Positions 27,373 to 39,255 of a DNA stretch of 64,000 bases are shown piece by piece. How positions within the stretch are numbered: the first letter of the stretch is position 1; each line of letters starts with the position of its first letter. Made by a program: the position numbers and the translations under genes. The notes beneath the pieces were generated by a model that did not search any database, was not told the origin of the DNA, and saw nothing but the letters and a program-made list of their open reading frames with translations. This DNA comes from Gemmatimonadaceae bacterium (GTDB taxonomy: Bacteria > Gemmatimonadota > Gemmatimonadetes > Gemmatimonadales > Gemmatimonadaceae), in assembly GCA_013361935.1 (NCBI GenBank), contig JABFXC010000008.1, positions 1-64,000 on the forward strand, given 5' to 3'.

Positions 27373-29224
27373 GCGACGCCCGAAGCGCGTTCACGATCAC
27401 CGCGAGGTCGATCCCTTCCTGGAGCCCGGCGCCGAGGAGCGGGGTGATGTAGCCCATCGCCGCCGCGAGCATGCCGAGGACGCTGAGCCCCACGCCGACG
27501 CGGATGCACTGCCGCGCGATGTGCATCGTCCGGCGGCTGATCTGCATCGTCTCGACGACGCGGCCGAGGTCGTCGGCCATGACGACGACGTCCGCTGCCT
27601 CCGTGGTGACGCCGCCGCCGTGCGCGGCCAGCGCGACGCCGACCGTCGCCGCGCTCAGCGCCGGTGCGTCGTTGGTGCCGTCGCCGACCATCAGCACGTT
27701 CTCGCCGCGCGAGACGAGCGCGTGCACCGCGGCGACCTTGTCCTCCGGGAGCAGGTCGCCGGCGACGTCGTCGATCCCGACCATGGTCGCGACGGCGCTG
27801 GCGTTCTCCGCGCGGTCGCCGGAGAGGAGGATCGTGCGCCTGACGCCCATCCGCCGCATCTCGTCGAGCACCGCGTGCACGCCCGCGCGAACCTCGTCCG
27901 CGTAGACGATCACCGCGGCCGCCTCTCCATCCACCGCGACGAACGCGCGCAGCCGGCTGGTCGGGGGACAGTCTTCCTCGAGCGCGTCGAAGTCGGGGCC
28001 CAGTGATGGATGACGCTCGAGCACGAGCGAGCGCGCGCCGACGACCATCGCGCGCTCCCCGGCGCACCCCGTGACGCCGCGTCCCGGCGCCTCGCGCACC
28101 GCCCGCGCATCGGGCAGGACGAGCGCCCGCTCCTCGGCGGCCCCGACGAGCGTGCGCGCGAGGAGGTGGCTCGACCCGCGCTCCACGGAGGCGGCGAGGG
28201 CGAGCACCTCTTCGTCGCTCCACCCCGGCGCCGCGACGACCGACGAGACGCGCGGCAGCCCGACGGTGATCGTGCCCGTCTTGTCGAACACGGCGATGGT
28301 CGCGTCGCCCATCCGCTCCAGCGCGGTGCCGTTCCGCACGATGACGTTCCGCCGCGCCGCGCGATTGATCCCGCCGAGCAGCGCGATCGGCGTCGCGAGG
28401 ATGAGCGGACAGGGCGTCGCGATCGCCAGCACCGCGAGCACCCGTTCCGGATCCCGCCCGATGATCCACGCCGCCGCGCACACGGCCAGCGTCGCCGGCG
28501 TGAACCAGACCGCGTATCGGTCGGCGACGCGCTGGAGCGGCGCCTTGCTCTCCTGCGCCGAGCGTACGAGCGCGACGATGCGCGCGTACTGGCTCTCCGC
28601 GGCGCGCGCCGTCGCCCGCATCGTCAGCGCCCCCTCGACGTTCACGCTGCCGCTCATCAGCCGCGCACCCGCGGTCGCGCTCACCGGCATCGGCTCCCCC
28701 GTCAGCCGCGACGTGTCGACGTGCGAGTGCCCGTCGATCACGACGCCGTCGCAGGGGACGAGCTCGCCGGGTCGCACCAGCAGCTCGTCTCCGACGTTCA
28801 CCTCCTCAGCGCGGACGTCCTCGATGCGTCCGGCGACGAGGCGGTGCGCGTCCTTCGGCGCCATCGCCTGCAGCGCGCGCAGCGCCTGGCTGGCGCGCCC
28901 CTCGGCATAGCGCTCGATCGCCTCGCCTCCCGTCTGCATGAGCACGACGACGAGTCCCACCAGCGGCTGGTCGAGGACGAGCGCGGCGACGATCGCCAGC
29001 GTCGCGACGAGGTCGGCGGCGAACTGCCCGCGGAGCGCGCCGCGCAGCGTTCGCCAGAGCACCGGCGCCCCCGTGAGGACGAGCCCGACGCGCATGACGA
29101 CGTGCGCGAGCCCGCTCTCCGGCGCCGCGAACCGGAGCAGGAGCCCCGCGGCGATGAACGTCGCGGCGGCGACGGGAATGACGAGGTCGAGGCGGAGCCC
29201 GGCGGTACGGCGAGCGGTGGCCAT
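27365..29224 (-). CDS. Heavy-metal translocating P-type ATPase, no N-terminal HMA domain, TPC motif
   Basis: AIATPCPLILATP, VFDKTGTITVG, MVGDGTNDAPALSAATVG. Confidence 0.95.
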   Translation of the reverse strand: MATARRTAGLRLDLVIPVAAATFIAAGLLLRFAAPESGLAHVVMRVGLVLTGAPVLWRTLRGALRGQFAADLVATLAIVAALVLDQPLVGLVVVLMQTGGEAIERYAEGRASQALRALQAMAPKDAHRLVAGRIEDVRAEEVNVGDELLVRPGELVPCDGVVIDGHSHVDTSRLTGEPMPVSATAGARLMSGSVNVEGALTMRATARAAESQYARIVALVRSAQESKAPLQRVADRYAVWFTPATLAVCAAAWIIGRDPERVLAVLAIATPCPLILATPIALLGGINRAARRNVIVRNGTALERMGDATIAVFDKTGTITVGLPRVSSVVAAPGWSDEEVLALAASVERGSSHLLARTLVGAAEERALVLPDARAVREAPGRGVTGCAGERAMVVGARSLVLERHPSLGPDFDALEEDCPPTSRLRAFVAVDGEAAAVIVYADEVRAGVHAVLDEMRRMGVRRTILLSGDRAENASAVATMVGIDDVAGDLLPEDKVAAVHALVSRGENVLMVGDGTNDAPALSAATVGVALAAHGGGVTTEAADVVVMADDLGRVVETMQISRRTMHIARQCIRVGVGLSVLGMLAAAMGYITPLLGAGLQEGIDLAVIVNALRASRA

Positions 29225-29301
29225 GCTCCAATCTCCCGGGCGAGCCCCCCGGGCGCCGTCAGGCGTTGTCCGCGTCTCTCGTCAGTGCCGTGACGACGCC
29301 G

Positions 29302-30231
29302 TCAGGGCGCCTGTTCGAGCAGCTCGGTCACGTCGGTGTGCGTGCCGATCCACTCGTGCACGCTCCCGTCGCTCTCGCGGACGGGAACGGCGCGCGCGAC
29401 GGTGCGGCGGTAGGCCCCGTCGGCGCGCCGCAGGCGCAGCATGGCCTCGTAGCGCATCCCCGACGCGACGGCCGCGTCCCACGTCGCCGCGATGCGCTGG
29501 CGATCGTCCGGATGCACCGCGTGCAGCCAGCCGCGCCCCCTCGCCTCGTCGGGGCTCTGTCCGGTGAACGCGCACCACATCGATTGCTCCTCGACGAACT
29601 CGCCCTCGGGCGTTCGCGTCCAGACGATGGCCGCGACCGACTCGACGAGCGAGCGGTAGCGCCGCTCGTTGCGCGCCAGCGCCGCCCGCGCCGTCTCCGC
29701 CTCCGCGTGTGCCTTGCGCTCGCCGGCGAGCCGCGACGCGGCCTGCTCCGCCTGGATATGCTCGCTCACGTCGCGGAAGGTGATGACCGCGCCGAGCACG
29801 CGGCGGCCCTCCTTGAGCGGGATCGACGTGTAGTCGACGGGAAGCGCGGTGCCGTCCTTCCGCCAGAAGGTGTCGCCCCCCACCTGCTGCTGGATGCCGT
29901 CCGTCACCGAATGGAAGATCGGACACTCCTCCACGGGAAAGGGCGAGCCGTCGGCGTAGGAGTGGTGGATGAGCTGATGCTGCGGCTGCCCGATCATCTC
30001 CCGTGCCGACGCGTAGCCGAGCATGCGGGCCCCCGCGGTGTTCACGAACAGCGTGCGTCCCTCGCCGTCGAGGATGTAGATCCCGTCGTCGATCGCGTTG
30101 AGGACGCTTTCGCCGCGGTCGCGCAGCAGCGCGATCGCCTGCGCGGCGAGCGACTCCGCTTCGTGCGCCGTGAGCGTGACTTGTCGCGGGGTGATGCGGG
30201 GCGGCCCCGCGGCACGGTTGTCGAGTTTCAT
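29302..30231 (-). CDS. Tandem PAS protein without an output domain
   Basis: Two PAS/PAC units (VLNAIDDGIYILDGEGRTLFVN; YRSLVESVAAIVWTRTPEGEF), ends HTDVTELLEQAP*. Confidence 0.85.
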   Translation of the reverse strand: MKLDNRAAGPPRITPRQVTLTAHEAESLAAQAIALLRDRGESVLNAIDDGIYILDGEGRTLFVNTAGARMLGYASAREMIGQPQHQLIHHSYADGSPFPVEECPIFHSVTDGIQQQVGGDTFWRKDGTALPVDYTSIPLKEGRRVLGAVITFRDVSEHIQAEQAASRLAGERKAHAEAETARAALARNERRYRSLVESVAAIVWTRTPEGEFVEEQSMWCAFTGQSPDEARGRGWLHAVHPDDRQRIAATWDAAVASGMRYEAMLRLRRADGAYRRTVARAVPVRESDGSVHEWIGTHTDVTELLEQAP

Positions 30232-30414
30232 GTCGGCTGGAGGAGGACTGGTCCTCGACGACGCGCGAGCCATGCCAGCGACGCGGAGACCGGAGGGTGT
30301 GGACGCGAACGCGGGAGACTGCCGCTTCGGTCCCGGCGTGTGACGCGGCACCTATGGCGTTCGGGTGCTCACCCCGTCAGTATTGTGGTCCAGCTCCGCC
30401 GCCATCCCGATCGA

Positions 30415-32936
30415 GTGACCGACCAGGACCAAGTGCCCCCCCGCTCCGCCCGTCCCGGCGGAAGTCCCCTCGACGCCCCGACCGGATCCGCGCACCTTCC
30501 CGCCGGGGTCGATCCCACCGCCCTCCTCGCCGAGGCCGGGCGGGCGATGCACGCCTCCCTCGACCGCGAGAAGACCCTCGAGGCGATCGTCAGACTCGCC
30601 GTGCCGGCGATGGCCGACTGGTGCGTCGTCGATCTCGTCCAGAGCGCCGGCGCCCACCGCCTCGTCGCCCTGCACGCCTCGCCCGAGCAGCAGCCCCTCC
30701 TCGACGAGCTGCATCGCTTCGCGCCCGACCTCGCGCGCTCGGACGCTCCCGTCGCGCGCGTGATCCGCAGCGGGCGCCCCCTGCTCATCGGCGAGTGGAA
30801 CCCGGAGTGGACCGCGGCGAAAGCGACCAGCCCGGCGCACCGGCGTCTGCTCGAGACGCTCGCCCCCCGATCGGCGGTGATCGTTCCCATTCTCGCGCAC
30901 GAGGGCGTCGTGCTCGGCGCGATGAGCTTCTACGCGTCGACCTCCGGCCGGCGCTACGGCGACGCCGAGCTGCAGACCGCCGAGGCGCTCGCCCTGCGTG
31001 CCGCCACCGCGCTCGAGAACGCGCGCCTCTACGAGGAAGTCGTCGAGAGCCGCCGCCAGCTCGAGGAGCAGGCGGTGGAGCTGGAGCATCAGACGCAGCA
31101 GCTCCAGGATCAGGCGCTGGAGCTCGAGTCGCAGCGCGACGAGCTCGAGATGCAGACGGCGGAGCTGGAGACGGTGAACGAGGAGCTCCATCGCGTGAAC
31201 GAGGAGCTCGTCCTCGCCAACGAGGCGACGCGCGCGACCGAGCGCTTCGTCCGCGGCATCCTCGAGGCGATCGCCGATCCCTTCGTCGTGAACGACGGCG
31301 AGTGGCGCTACCGCTACATCAACGAGGCGGCGGGGAAGGTGTTCATCCGCGCCGGACGCGACCCGGACGCGCTCGTCGGCCGCGTGCTCTGGGAGGCGTA
31401 CCCCGACTTGGTCGGCACGCGCTTCGAGGAGCAGATGCGCCGCGCCCGCGACTCCAAGGTGCCAGTCGTCTTCGAGGAGTACTACACGAAGGGCGGCAAC
31501 TGGTCGGAGATGCGCTGCTATCCCCTCCCCGACGGCGGAGTCGCGACGATCTGGAAGGACATCACCGAGAAGAAGCGCGCCGAGGAGACGCTGCACTATC
31601 TCTCGCGCGCCTCGGAGATCTTCGCCAGCTCGCTCGACTACGAGCGCACGGTGCAGTCGGTCGCCGAGCTCGTGGTGCCGAAGCTCGGCGACTGGTGCGC
31701 CGTCGACCTCCTCACCGGCCCGCGCGCGGTGCAGCGCCTCGCCGTCGCGCACGTCGATCCCGCAAAGGTTGCCCTCGCTCGCGAGCTCTGGGAGCGCTAT
31801 CCCCCCAACCTCGACCTGCCCGACGGCCTCGGCCTCGTTCTCCGCACGGGCGAGCCGCAGCTCTTCCCGGAGATCCCCGACGAGATGCTCGTCGCCGGCG
31901 CGGTGGACGAGGCGCATCTGCGGATCACCCGCGAGCTCGGGCTGACGAGCGCGATCGTCGTTCCCCTGCGCGCGCACGACCACGTGCTCGGCGCGATGAC
32001 GCTCGTCTCCGCCGAGTCTGGGCGCCGCTACGGCGAGGCCGACCTCGCGCTCGCCATGGAGCTCGGCCGCCGCGCGTCGCTGGCGATCGACAATGCGCGG
32101 CTCTACCGCGCCTCGCTCGAGGCGCAGGAGGAGCTGGAGGAGAGCCGCGAGGAGCTCGAGGTCATCAACGAGGAGCTCCACCACGCGAACGACGAGCTCG
32201 CCGAGAAGACGCGCATCGCCACCGAGGCCCGCGTCGCCGCCGAGGACGCGAACCGCGCGAAGGGACAGTTCCTCGCCCACATGAGCCACGAGCTGCGCAC
32301 CCCGCTCAACGCGATCGGCGGCTACGCGCAGCTGCTCGAGATCGGCGTCCACGGGCCGATCAACGACGCACAGCTCGAGGCGCTGCAGCGCATCCAGCGC
32401 AGCCAGCGCCATCTGCTGTCGCTCATCAACGACGTGCTCAACTTCGCCAGGCTCGAGTCGGGGCACGTCGACTACCGCATCGCCCCCTTTCCCGTGGCGC
32501 CCCTCATCGCCGGCGTCGAGGCGCTCGTCGCCCCGCTGCTCGCGGCGAAGTCGCTCCGCTACGAGTGCGCCATCGTCGACTCCTCGCTCCACGTGCGCGC
32601 CGATCCGGAGAAGGTTCAGCAGATCCTGCTGAACCTCATGTCCAACGCGATCAAGTTCACGAACGCGGGAGGGCTCGTCCGCGTCGCGGCGGCCGCCGAC
32701 GGAGAGGAGGTCGTCCTCAGCGTCGCCGACAGCGGCATCGGCATCCCGGTCGACAAGCACGAGGCGATCTTCGAGCCCTTCGTCCAGCTCGGACGCGGCA
32801 GCGGGATCAGCGGGCACGAAGGCACGGGACTGGGCCTCGCCATCAGCCGCGACCTCGCCCGCGCGATGAAGGGCGAGCTCGCGCTGCGCGCGAGCACGAG
32901 CGCCGGGTCGATCTTCGAAGTCCGGCTGCCGCGCGC

Positions 32937-32940
<4 letters not shown>
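30415..32940 (+). CDS. GAF-PAS-GAF sensor histidine kinase with coiled coil
   Basis: Two GAF regions, PAS, LAHMSHELRTPLNAIGGYAQLLEIG, HATPase; GTG start at 30415 is a candidate. Confidence 0.9.
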
Positions 32941-34607
<1,667 letters not shown>

Positions 34608-34611
34608 GCGG

Positions 34612-35490
34612 ATGCCCGAGCTTCCGGACATCACCATCTACCTCGAGCGCCTCGAGGCGCTGATCGTCGGCCGGCCGCTCGAGCGGCTCGATGTCCGCAA
34701 CGCGTTCGTCCTCCGCTCCGTCGCGCCCTCGCCCGCCGAGCTCTCCGGCCGGCGCGTGCGCTCGCTCCGGCGCATGGGCAAGCGCATCGTCATCGGCTTC
34801 GAGGGCGACGTCTTCGCCGTCATCCACCTGATGATCGCCGGCCGGCTGCGCTGGCGCGCGACGGGAAAGAAGTCTCCGGGGAAGATCTGGCTCGCCGCGT
34901 TCGTCTTCGAGCACGGGACGCTCTACCTCACCGAGGCGGGGAGCTCGCGCCGCGCCTCGCTGCATCTCGTCGCCGGCGAGGACACGCTCGCCCCCTTCGA
35001 GCGCGGAGGGCTGGAGCCGCTGGCCATCGATCGCGACGCGTTCGCCGCGCGGCTGGTGTCCGAGAATCACACCCTCAAGCGCGCGCTCACCGATCCGCGG
35101 CTCTTCAGCGGGATCGGCAACGCCTACTCCGACGAGATCCTTCACCGCGCGCGGCTCTCGCCGCTCACCCTCACCTCGCGGCTCTCCGCCGAGGAGATCG
35201 GGCGCCTCTACGCCGCCGTGCGCGACACGTTAGGCGAGTGGACAGCGCGGCTCCGCGCGGAGATCGGCGACGGCTTCCCCGAGGAGGTCACCGCCTTCCG
35301 CCCCGAGTTCGCGGTGCACGGAAAGTTCGGCCGGCCCTGCCCCGTGTGCGACGCTCCGGTGCAGCGCATCCGCTACGCGACCAACGAGACGAACTACTGC
35401 GCGCGCTGCCAGACCGGGGGCCGCCTGCTCGCCGACCGCGCGCTCTCGCGGCTGCTCAGGCAGGACTGGCCCCGGTCGATCGACGAGTAG
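34612..35490 (+). CDS. Fpg/Nei-family DNA glycosylase
   Basis: [15 protein letters not shown]-terminus, [20 protein letters not shown], zinc finger [25 protein letters not shown]. Confidence 0.92.
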   Translation: MPELPDITIYLERLEALIVGRPLERLDVRNAFVLRSVAPSPAELSGRRVRSLRRMGKRIVIGFEGDVFAVIHLMIAGRLRWRATGKKSPGKIWLAAFVFEHGTLYLTEAGSSRRASLHLVAGEDTLAPFERGGLEPLAIDRDAFAARLVSENHTLKRALTDPRLFSGIGNAYSDEILHRARLSPLTLTSRLSAEEIGRLYAAVRDTLGEWTARLRAEIGDGFPEEVTAFRPEFAVHGKFGRPCPVCDAPVQRIRYATNETNYCARCQTGGRLLADRALSRLLRQDWPRSIDE

Positions 35491-35499
35491 GGCCGCTGC

Positions 35500-35904
35500 C
35501 TAACGGCCAGCGGGCGAGCGTGCGGCGAGCATCGCGAGCCCCCAGCCGATCAGTCCTCCCGCGGTGTTGGCGAGGATGTCCTGCAGCTCGGCGAATCGCC
35601 CGGGGATGAGATAGAGCTGGCTCATCTCGATCGCCGTCGAGATCGCGGCGCTGGTCGCGAGCGCCGCCACGAACGACCGGCCCATCCGCTCGAGCGCGAC
35701 ACCGAGGGGCATGAACAGGATCGCGTTGAGCATGTCTTCCGCGAGATGCTCCGGATCGTGGCTCAACCCCCATCGGAAATGCTTCCCGCCGATCGCCTTC
35801 TCCGGGAGCAGAGTCACCGCCGCGATCCCGCCGAGCGACAGGACCAGGAGCACCCACCCGACCGCGCGACGTCCCCAGGTGGGGCCCCCGATCGGCTCAA
35901 CCAT
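35500..35904 (-). CDS. VanZ-family membrane protein
   Basis: DMLNAILFMPLGVAL, TAIEMSQLYLIPGRFAELQDILANTAGGLIGW; start uncertain (ORF extends to 35955). Confidence 0.85.
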   Translation of the reverse strand: MVEPIGGPTWGRRAVGWVLLVLSLGGIAAVTLLPEKAIGGKHFRWGLSHDPEHLAEDMLNAILFMPLGVALERMGRSFVAALATSAAISTAIEMSQLYLIPGRFAELQDILANTAGGLIGWGLAMLAARSPAGR

Positions 35905-36182
35905 CGCCCGGACTGGCGCCCGGCACACCTCGGCGCCCTGCGGCAGCGCGCCCACAGTCCTGCAACACGTGGCTCACAGACCGCCCTGTGAACGCTCGCG
36001 CCGCCCGCGCTGCACCGTCGTACAACGGCATGAACGACAACGATTTACGACGCACGTGACATCCTGTTTACCCGGAATGGAAGATGCCTTCCCCTGCCCT
36101 CGAACCACCCGCGGACTTTCGCGCGCTCCCCCCGCCCCGCCGGCGCGCGAATCCCTTCATACGTATGCGCGAGGACGCGTCC

Positions 36183-37292
36183 ATGACACGGTACGACGTG
36201 ACAGCCGAGGAGCTCCGGGCCGAGCCCCGGACCTGGCTCATCACCGGCGTCGCCGGCTTCATCGGCTCCAACCTGCTCGAGCGCCTCCTCACGCTCGGCC
36301 AGTACGTCGTCGGCCTCGACAACTTCTCCACCGGACACCGGCGCAATCTCGACGATGTGCTGCGTCGCGCCAGTGGTGCCGGCGGACAGCTTCACTTCAT
36401 CGAAGGCGACGTCCGCGACATCGCCACCTGTCGCGCCGCCTGCACCGGCGTCGACATCGTGCTCCACCAGGCCGCCCTCGGCTCCGTCCCGCGGTCCATC
36501 GACGACCCCCTGACGAGCCACGCCTCCAACGTCGACGGCTTCATCAACATGCTCGTCGCCGCCGGCGACGCACGCGTGCGCCGTTTCGTCTTCGCCTCTT
36601 CGAGCGCGGTGTACGGCGACCACGCCGAGCTGCCGAAGCGCGAGGATCGCACCGGACGGCTGCTCTCGCCGTACGCGGCGACGAAGATGATCAACGAGCT
36701 GTACGCCGGCGTCTTCCAGCGCGTGTACGGGCTGCAGTGCATCGGGCTCCGCTACTTCAACGTCTTCGGCCGGCGCCAGGACCCGCATGGACCGTACGCC
36801 GCGGTGATCCCGCGCTGGGTCGCCAATCTCCTCGATGGAGAGCCGTGCACGATCTTCGGCGACGGGGCGACGAGCCGCGACTTCTGCTACATCGACAACG
36901 TCGTCCAGGCGAACATCCTCGCCGCGACCGTGCCGGACGAAGCGGCGACGGACCGCGTCTACAACGTCGCGTGCGGTGAGCGCACGACGCTGAATCAGCT
37001 CTTCGCGATGATCCGCGCCGGACTTGCCGAGCACCGGCCGGAGCTCGCCGAGGTCTCCCCGCTCAACGAGGGATTCCGTCCCGGCGACATCCGCCACTCG
37101 CTCGCCGATACGACGCGCATCGAGCAGCGGCTCGGCTACGTGCCCACGCATACCGTCGCGCAGGGCATCGGCGAAGCGCTGTCGTGGTACGTGACCAGCC
37201 ACGGGCGGACGCTCGCGCCCGCGCCCTCTCTCCGCGCGACGAGCACGTTCCCGGCGTACAGCGCGCCGGAGCCCGTCGCCCGCGCCGTCTAG
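36183..37292 (+). CDS. WbpP/TviC-like UDP-N-acetylhexosamine 4-epimerase
   Basis: MTRYDVTAEELRAEPRTWLITGVAGFIGSNLLERLL..GLDNFSTGHRRNLDDV; WbpP-like N-terminus. Confidence 0.88.
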   Translation: MTRYDVTAEELRAEPRTWLITGVAGFIGSNLLERLLTLGQYVVGLDNFSTGHRRNLDDVLRRASGAGGQLHFIEGDVRDIATCRAACTGVDIVLHQAALGSVPRSIDDPLTSHASNVDGFINMLVAAGDARVRRFVFASSSAVYGDHAELPKREDRTGRLLSPYAATKMINELYAGVFQRVYGLQCIGLRYFNVFGRRQDPHGPYAAVIPRWVANLLDGEPCTIFGDGATSRDFCYIDNVVQANILAATVPDEAATDRVYNVACGERTTLNQLFAMIRAGLAEHRPELAEVSPLNEGFRPGDIRHSLADTTRIEQRLGYVPTHTVAQGIGEALSWYVTSHGRTLAPAPSLRATSTFPAYSAPEPVARAV

Positions 37293-37304
37293 CACACCGT
37301 CCGC

Positions 37305-38186
37305 ATGGCGACGCAGAGCCTTCCCGACACGTTCCTCGGCGGAGCTCCGGCCGTTCCCGCGGCGGAGCTCCCACGCACGCGCATCGCCGCCTCGCACGGC
37401 TGGGTCTCGCTCCGGCTGCGCGAGCTCGTCGAGTACCGTGAGCTGTTGTACTTCCTCGTCTGGCGCGACGTGAAGGTCCGCTACAAGCAGACCGCGTTGG
37501 GCGCGGCGTGGGCGATCATCCAGCCGTTCTTCACGATGATCGTCTTCAGCCTCTTCTTCGGGAAGCTGGCGAAGGTGCCGTCGGACGGAATTCCCTACCC
37601 GATCTTCTCCTACGCAGCGCTCGTCCCGTGGACCTTCTTCGCCTCGGGCATCGCCCAGTCGTCGAACTCCCTCGTCGGCAGCGCGAACCTCATCAAGAAG
37701 GTCTACTTCCCGCGGCTGACCATCCCGATCGCCACCGTGCTCTCGGGACTGATCGACCTCGTCCTCGCCTTCGTCGTGTTGCTCGGGATGATGGCGTACT
37801 ACGGGATCTATCCGACGGCGCAGATCCTCTGGCTTCCGGCGTTCCTCGTCCTCGCGCTCGTCACCTCGCTCGGCGTCGGCCTCTGGCTCTCCGCGCTCAA
37901 TGTCGAGTACCGGGACGTGAAGTACGTCGTGCCATTCCTCACGCAGTTCTGGATGTTCGCGACGCCGATCGCCTACTCGAGCACTCTGCTGCACGAGCCC
38001 TGGCGGACCGTGTACGGCCTCAACCCGATGGTCGGCGTCGTCGAAGGATTTCGCTGGGCGCTGCTCGGCACCGGGACGCACCCGGGGCCTCTGATCGCCG
38101 CGTCTTCCCTCGCCGCGATCGTGCTGCTGCTCAGCGGCGCCTTCTACTTCCGCCGCATGGAGAGGAGCTTCGCCGATGTCGTCTGA
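37305..38186 (+). CDS. Polysaccharide ABC transporter permease (Wzm/TagG)
   Basis: WRDVKVRYKQTALGAAWAIIQPFFTMIVFSLFFGKLAKVPSDGIPYPIFSYAALVPWTFF. Confidence 0.95.
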   Translation: MATQSLPDTFLGGAPAVPAAELPRTRIAASHGWVSLRLRELVEYRELLYFLVWRDVKVRYKQTALGAAWAIIQPFFTMIVFSLFFGKLAKVPSDGIPYPIFSYAALVPWTFFASGIAQSSNSLVGSANLIKKVYFPRLTIPIATVLSGLIDLVLAFVVLLGMMAYYGIYPTAQILWLPAFLVLALVTSLGVGLWLSALNVEYRDVKYVVPFLTQFWMFATPIAYSSTLLHEPWRTVYGLNPMVGVVEGFRWALLGTGTHPGPLIAASSLAAIVLLLSGAFYFRRMERSFADVV

Positions 38187-39255
38187 GTCGCGTCCCACGC
38201 TGCGCCGCCTGCTGCGCCAGCAGGCAGGCTCCGCCGATACCATGGACGGCTGCCTCGTCATCGCCGAGGTCGCGCAGGCGCACGACGGAAGCCTCGGCCT
38301 CGCGCATGCCTACATCGACGCGATCGCCGACGCCGGAGCCGACGCGGTGAAGTTCCAGACGCACATCGCCGCGGCGGAGAGCACGCCGAGCGAGCCGTGG
38401 CGCGTGAAGTTCAGCCGCCAGGATGCGACGCGCTACGACTACTGGAAGCGGATGGAGTTCACGAAGGAGCAGTGGCACGGCCTGCGCCGCCACGCCGACG
38501 CGCGCGGGCTGCTCTTCCTCAGCTCCCCCTTCTCCCTCGAGGCGCTCGAGCTGCTCGAGGAAGTCGGCGTCGCCGCGTGGAAGGTTGCGTCGGGCGAGCT
38601 GTCGAACGAGCCGATGATCGCCCGCATGGTCGCCAGCGGGCTCCCGCTGCTCCTGTCGACCGGCATGAGCGGCACGCGCGAGATCGACGCGACCGTCGCG
38701 CGCGCGATTCGCGCCGAGGTGCCGCTCGCCGTCATGCAGTGCACGACGGCCTATCCCTGCCCGTCGGATCGCGTCGGCATCAACATGCTCGCGGTGTTCC
38801 GCGAGCGGTACGGTTGCGCGGTGGGTCTTTCCGACCATTCGGGAACGATCTTCCCCTCGCTCGCCGCGGTCACTCTCGGCGCCGAGGTCGTCGAGGTCCA
38901 TGCGACGATGAGCCGCGAGATGTTCGGCCCCGACGTCACCGCGTCGGTGACCACCGCGGAGCTGCAGCAGCTCGTCACCGGGGTGCGCTTCATCGAGGAG
39001 ATGCGCGCACACCCCGTCGACAAGGAGCGGCAGAGCGTGGAGGCGGCACCGTTGCGCGCGCTCTTCACCAAGAGCGTCGTCGCCCGCGTCGCGATTCCCG
39101 CGGGGACGGTGCTGCGCCAGGAGCACCTCGCCGCCAAGAAACCCGGGAACGGCATCCCTGCCGCCCGCCTCACGCAGCTCGTCGGCGCGCGCACCACGCG
39201 CGCGCTCGAGCCCGATCAGCAGCTGACCGAACTGGATCTCGTGGAGCTCCCCTGA
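38176..39255 (+). CDS. NeuB-family nonulosonic (sialic-type) acid synthase with SAF domain
   Basis: VIAEVAQAHDGSLGLAHAYIDAIADAGADAVKFQTHIAAAEST; GLSDHSG; SAF-like C-terminus. Confidence 0.92.
   Translation: MSSESRPTLRRLLRQQAGSADTMDGCLVIAEVAQAHDGSLGLAHAYIDAIADAGADAVKFQTHIAAAESTPSEPWRVKFSRQDATRYDYWKRMEFTKEQWHGLRRHADARGLLFLSSPFSLEALELLEEVGVAAWKVASGELSNEPMIARMVASGLPLLLSTGMSGTREIDATVARAIRAEVPLAVMQCTTAYPCPSDRVGINMLAVFRERYGCAVGLSDHSGTIFPSLAAVTLGAEVVEVHATMSREMFGPDVTASVTTAELQQLVTGVRFIEEMRAHPVDKERQSVEAAPLRALFTKSVVARVAIPAGTVLRQEHLAAKKPGNGIPAARLTQLVGARTTRALEPDQQLTELDLVELP

Noticed and set aside
36154-36166. CATACGTATG palindrome upstream of the glycan operon
   Set aside because: Single 10-bp palindrome with no second copy seen; insufficient for a regulator site call.
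36045-38261. 738-aa minus-strand ORF
   Set aside because: Antisense to the epimerase and Wzm; no recognisable motif.
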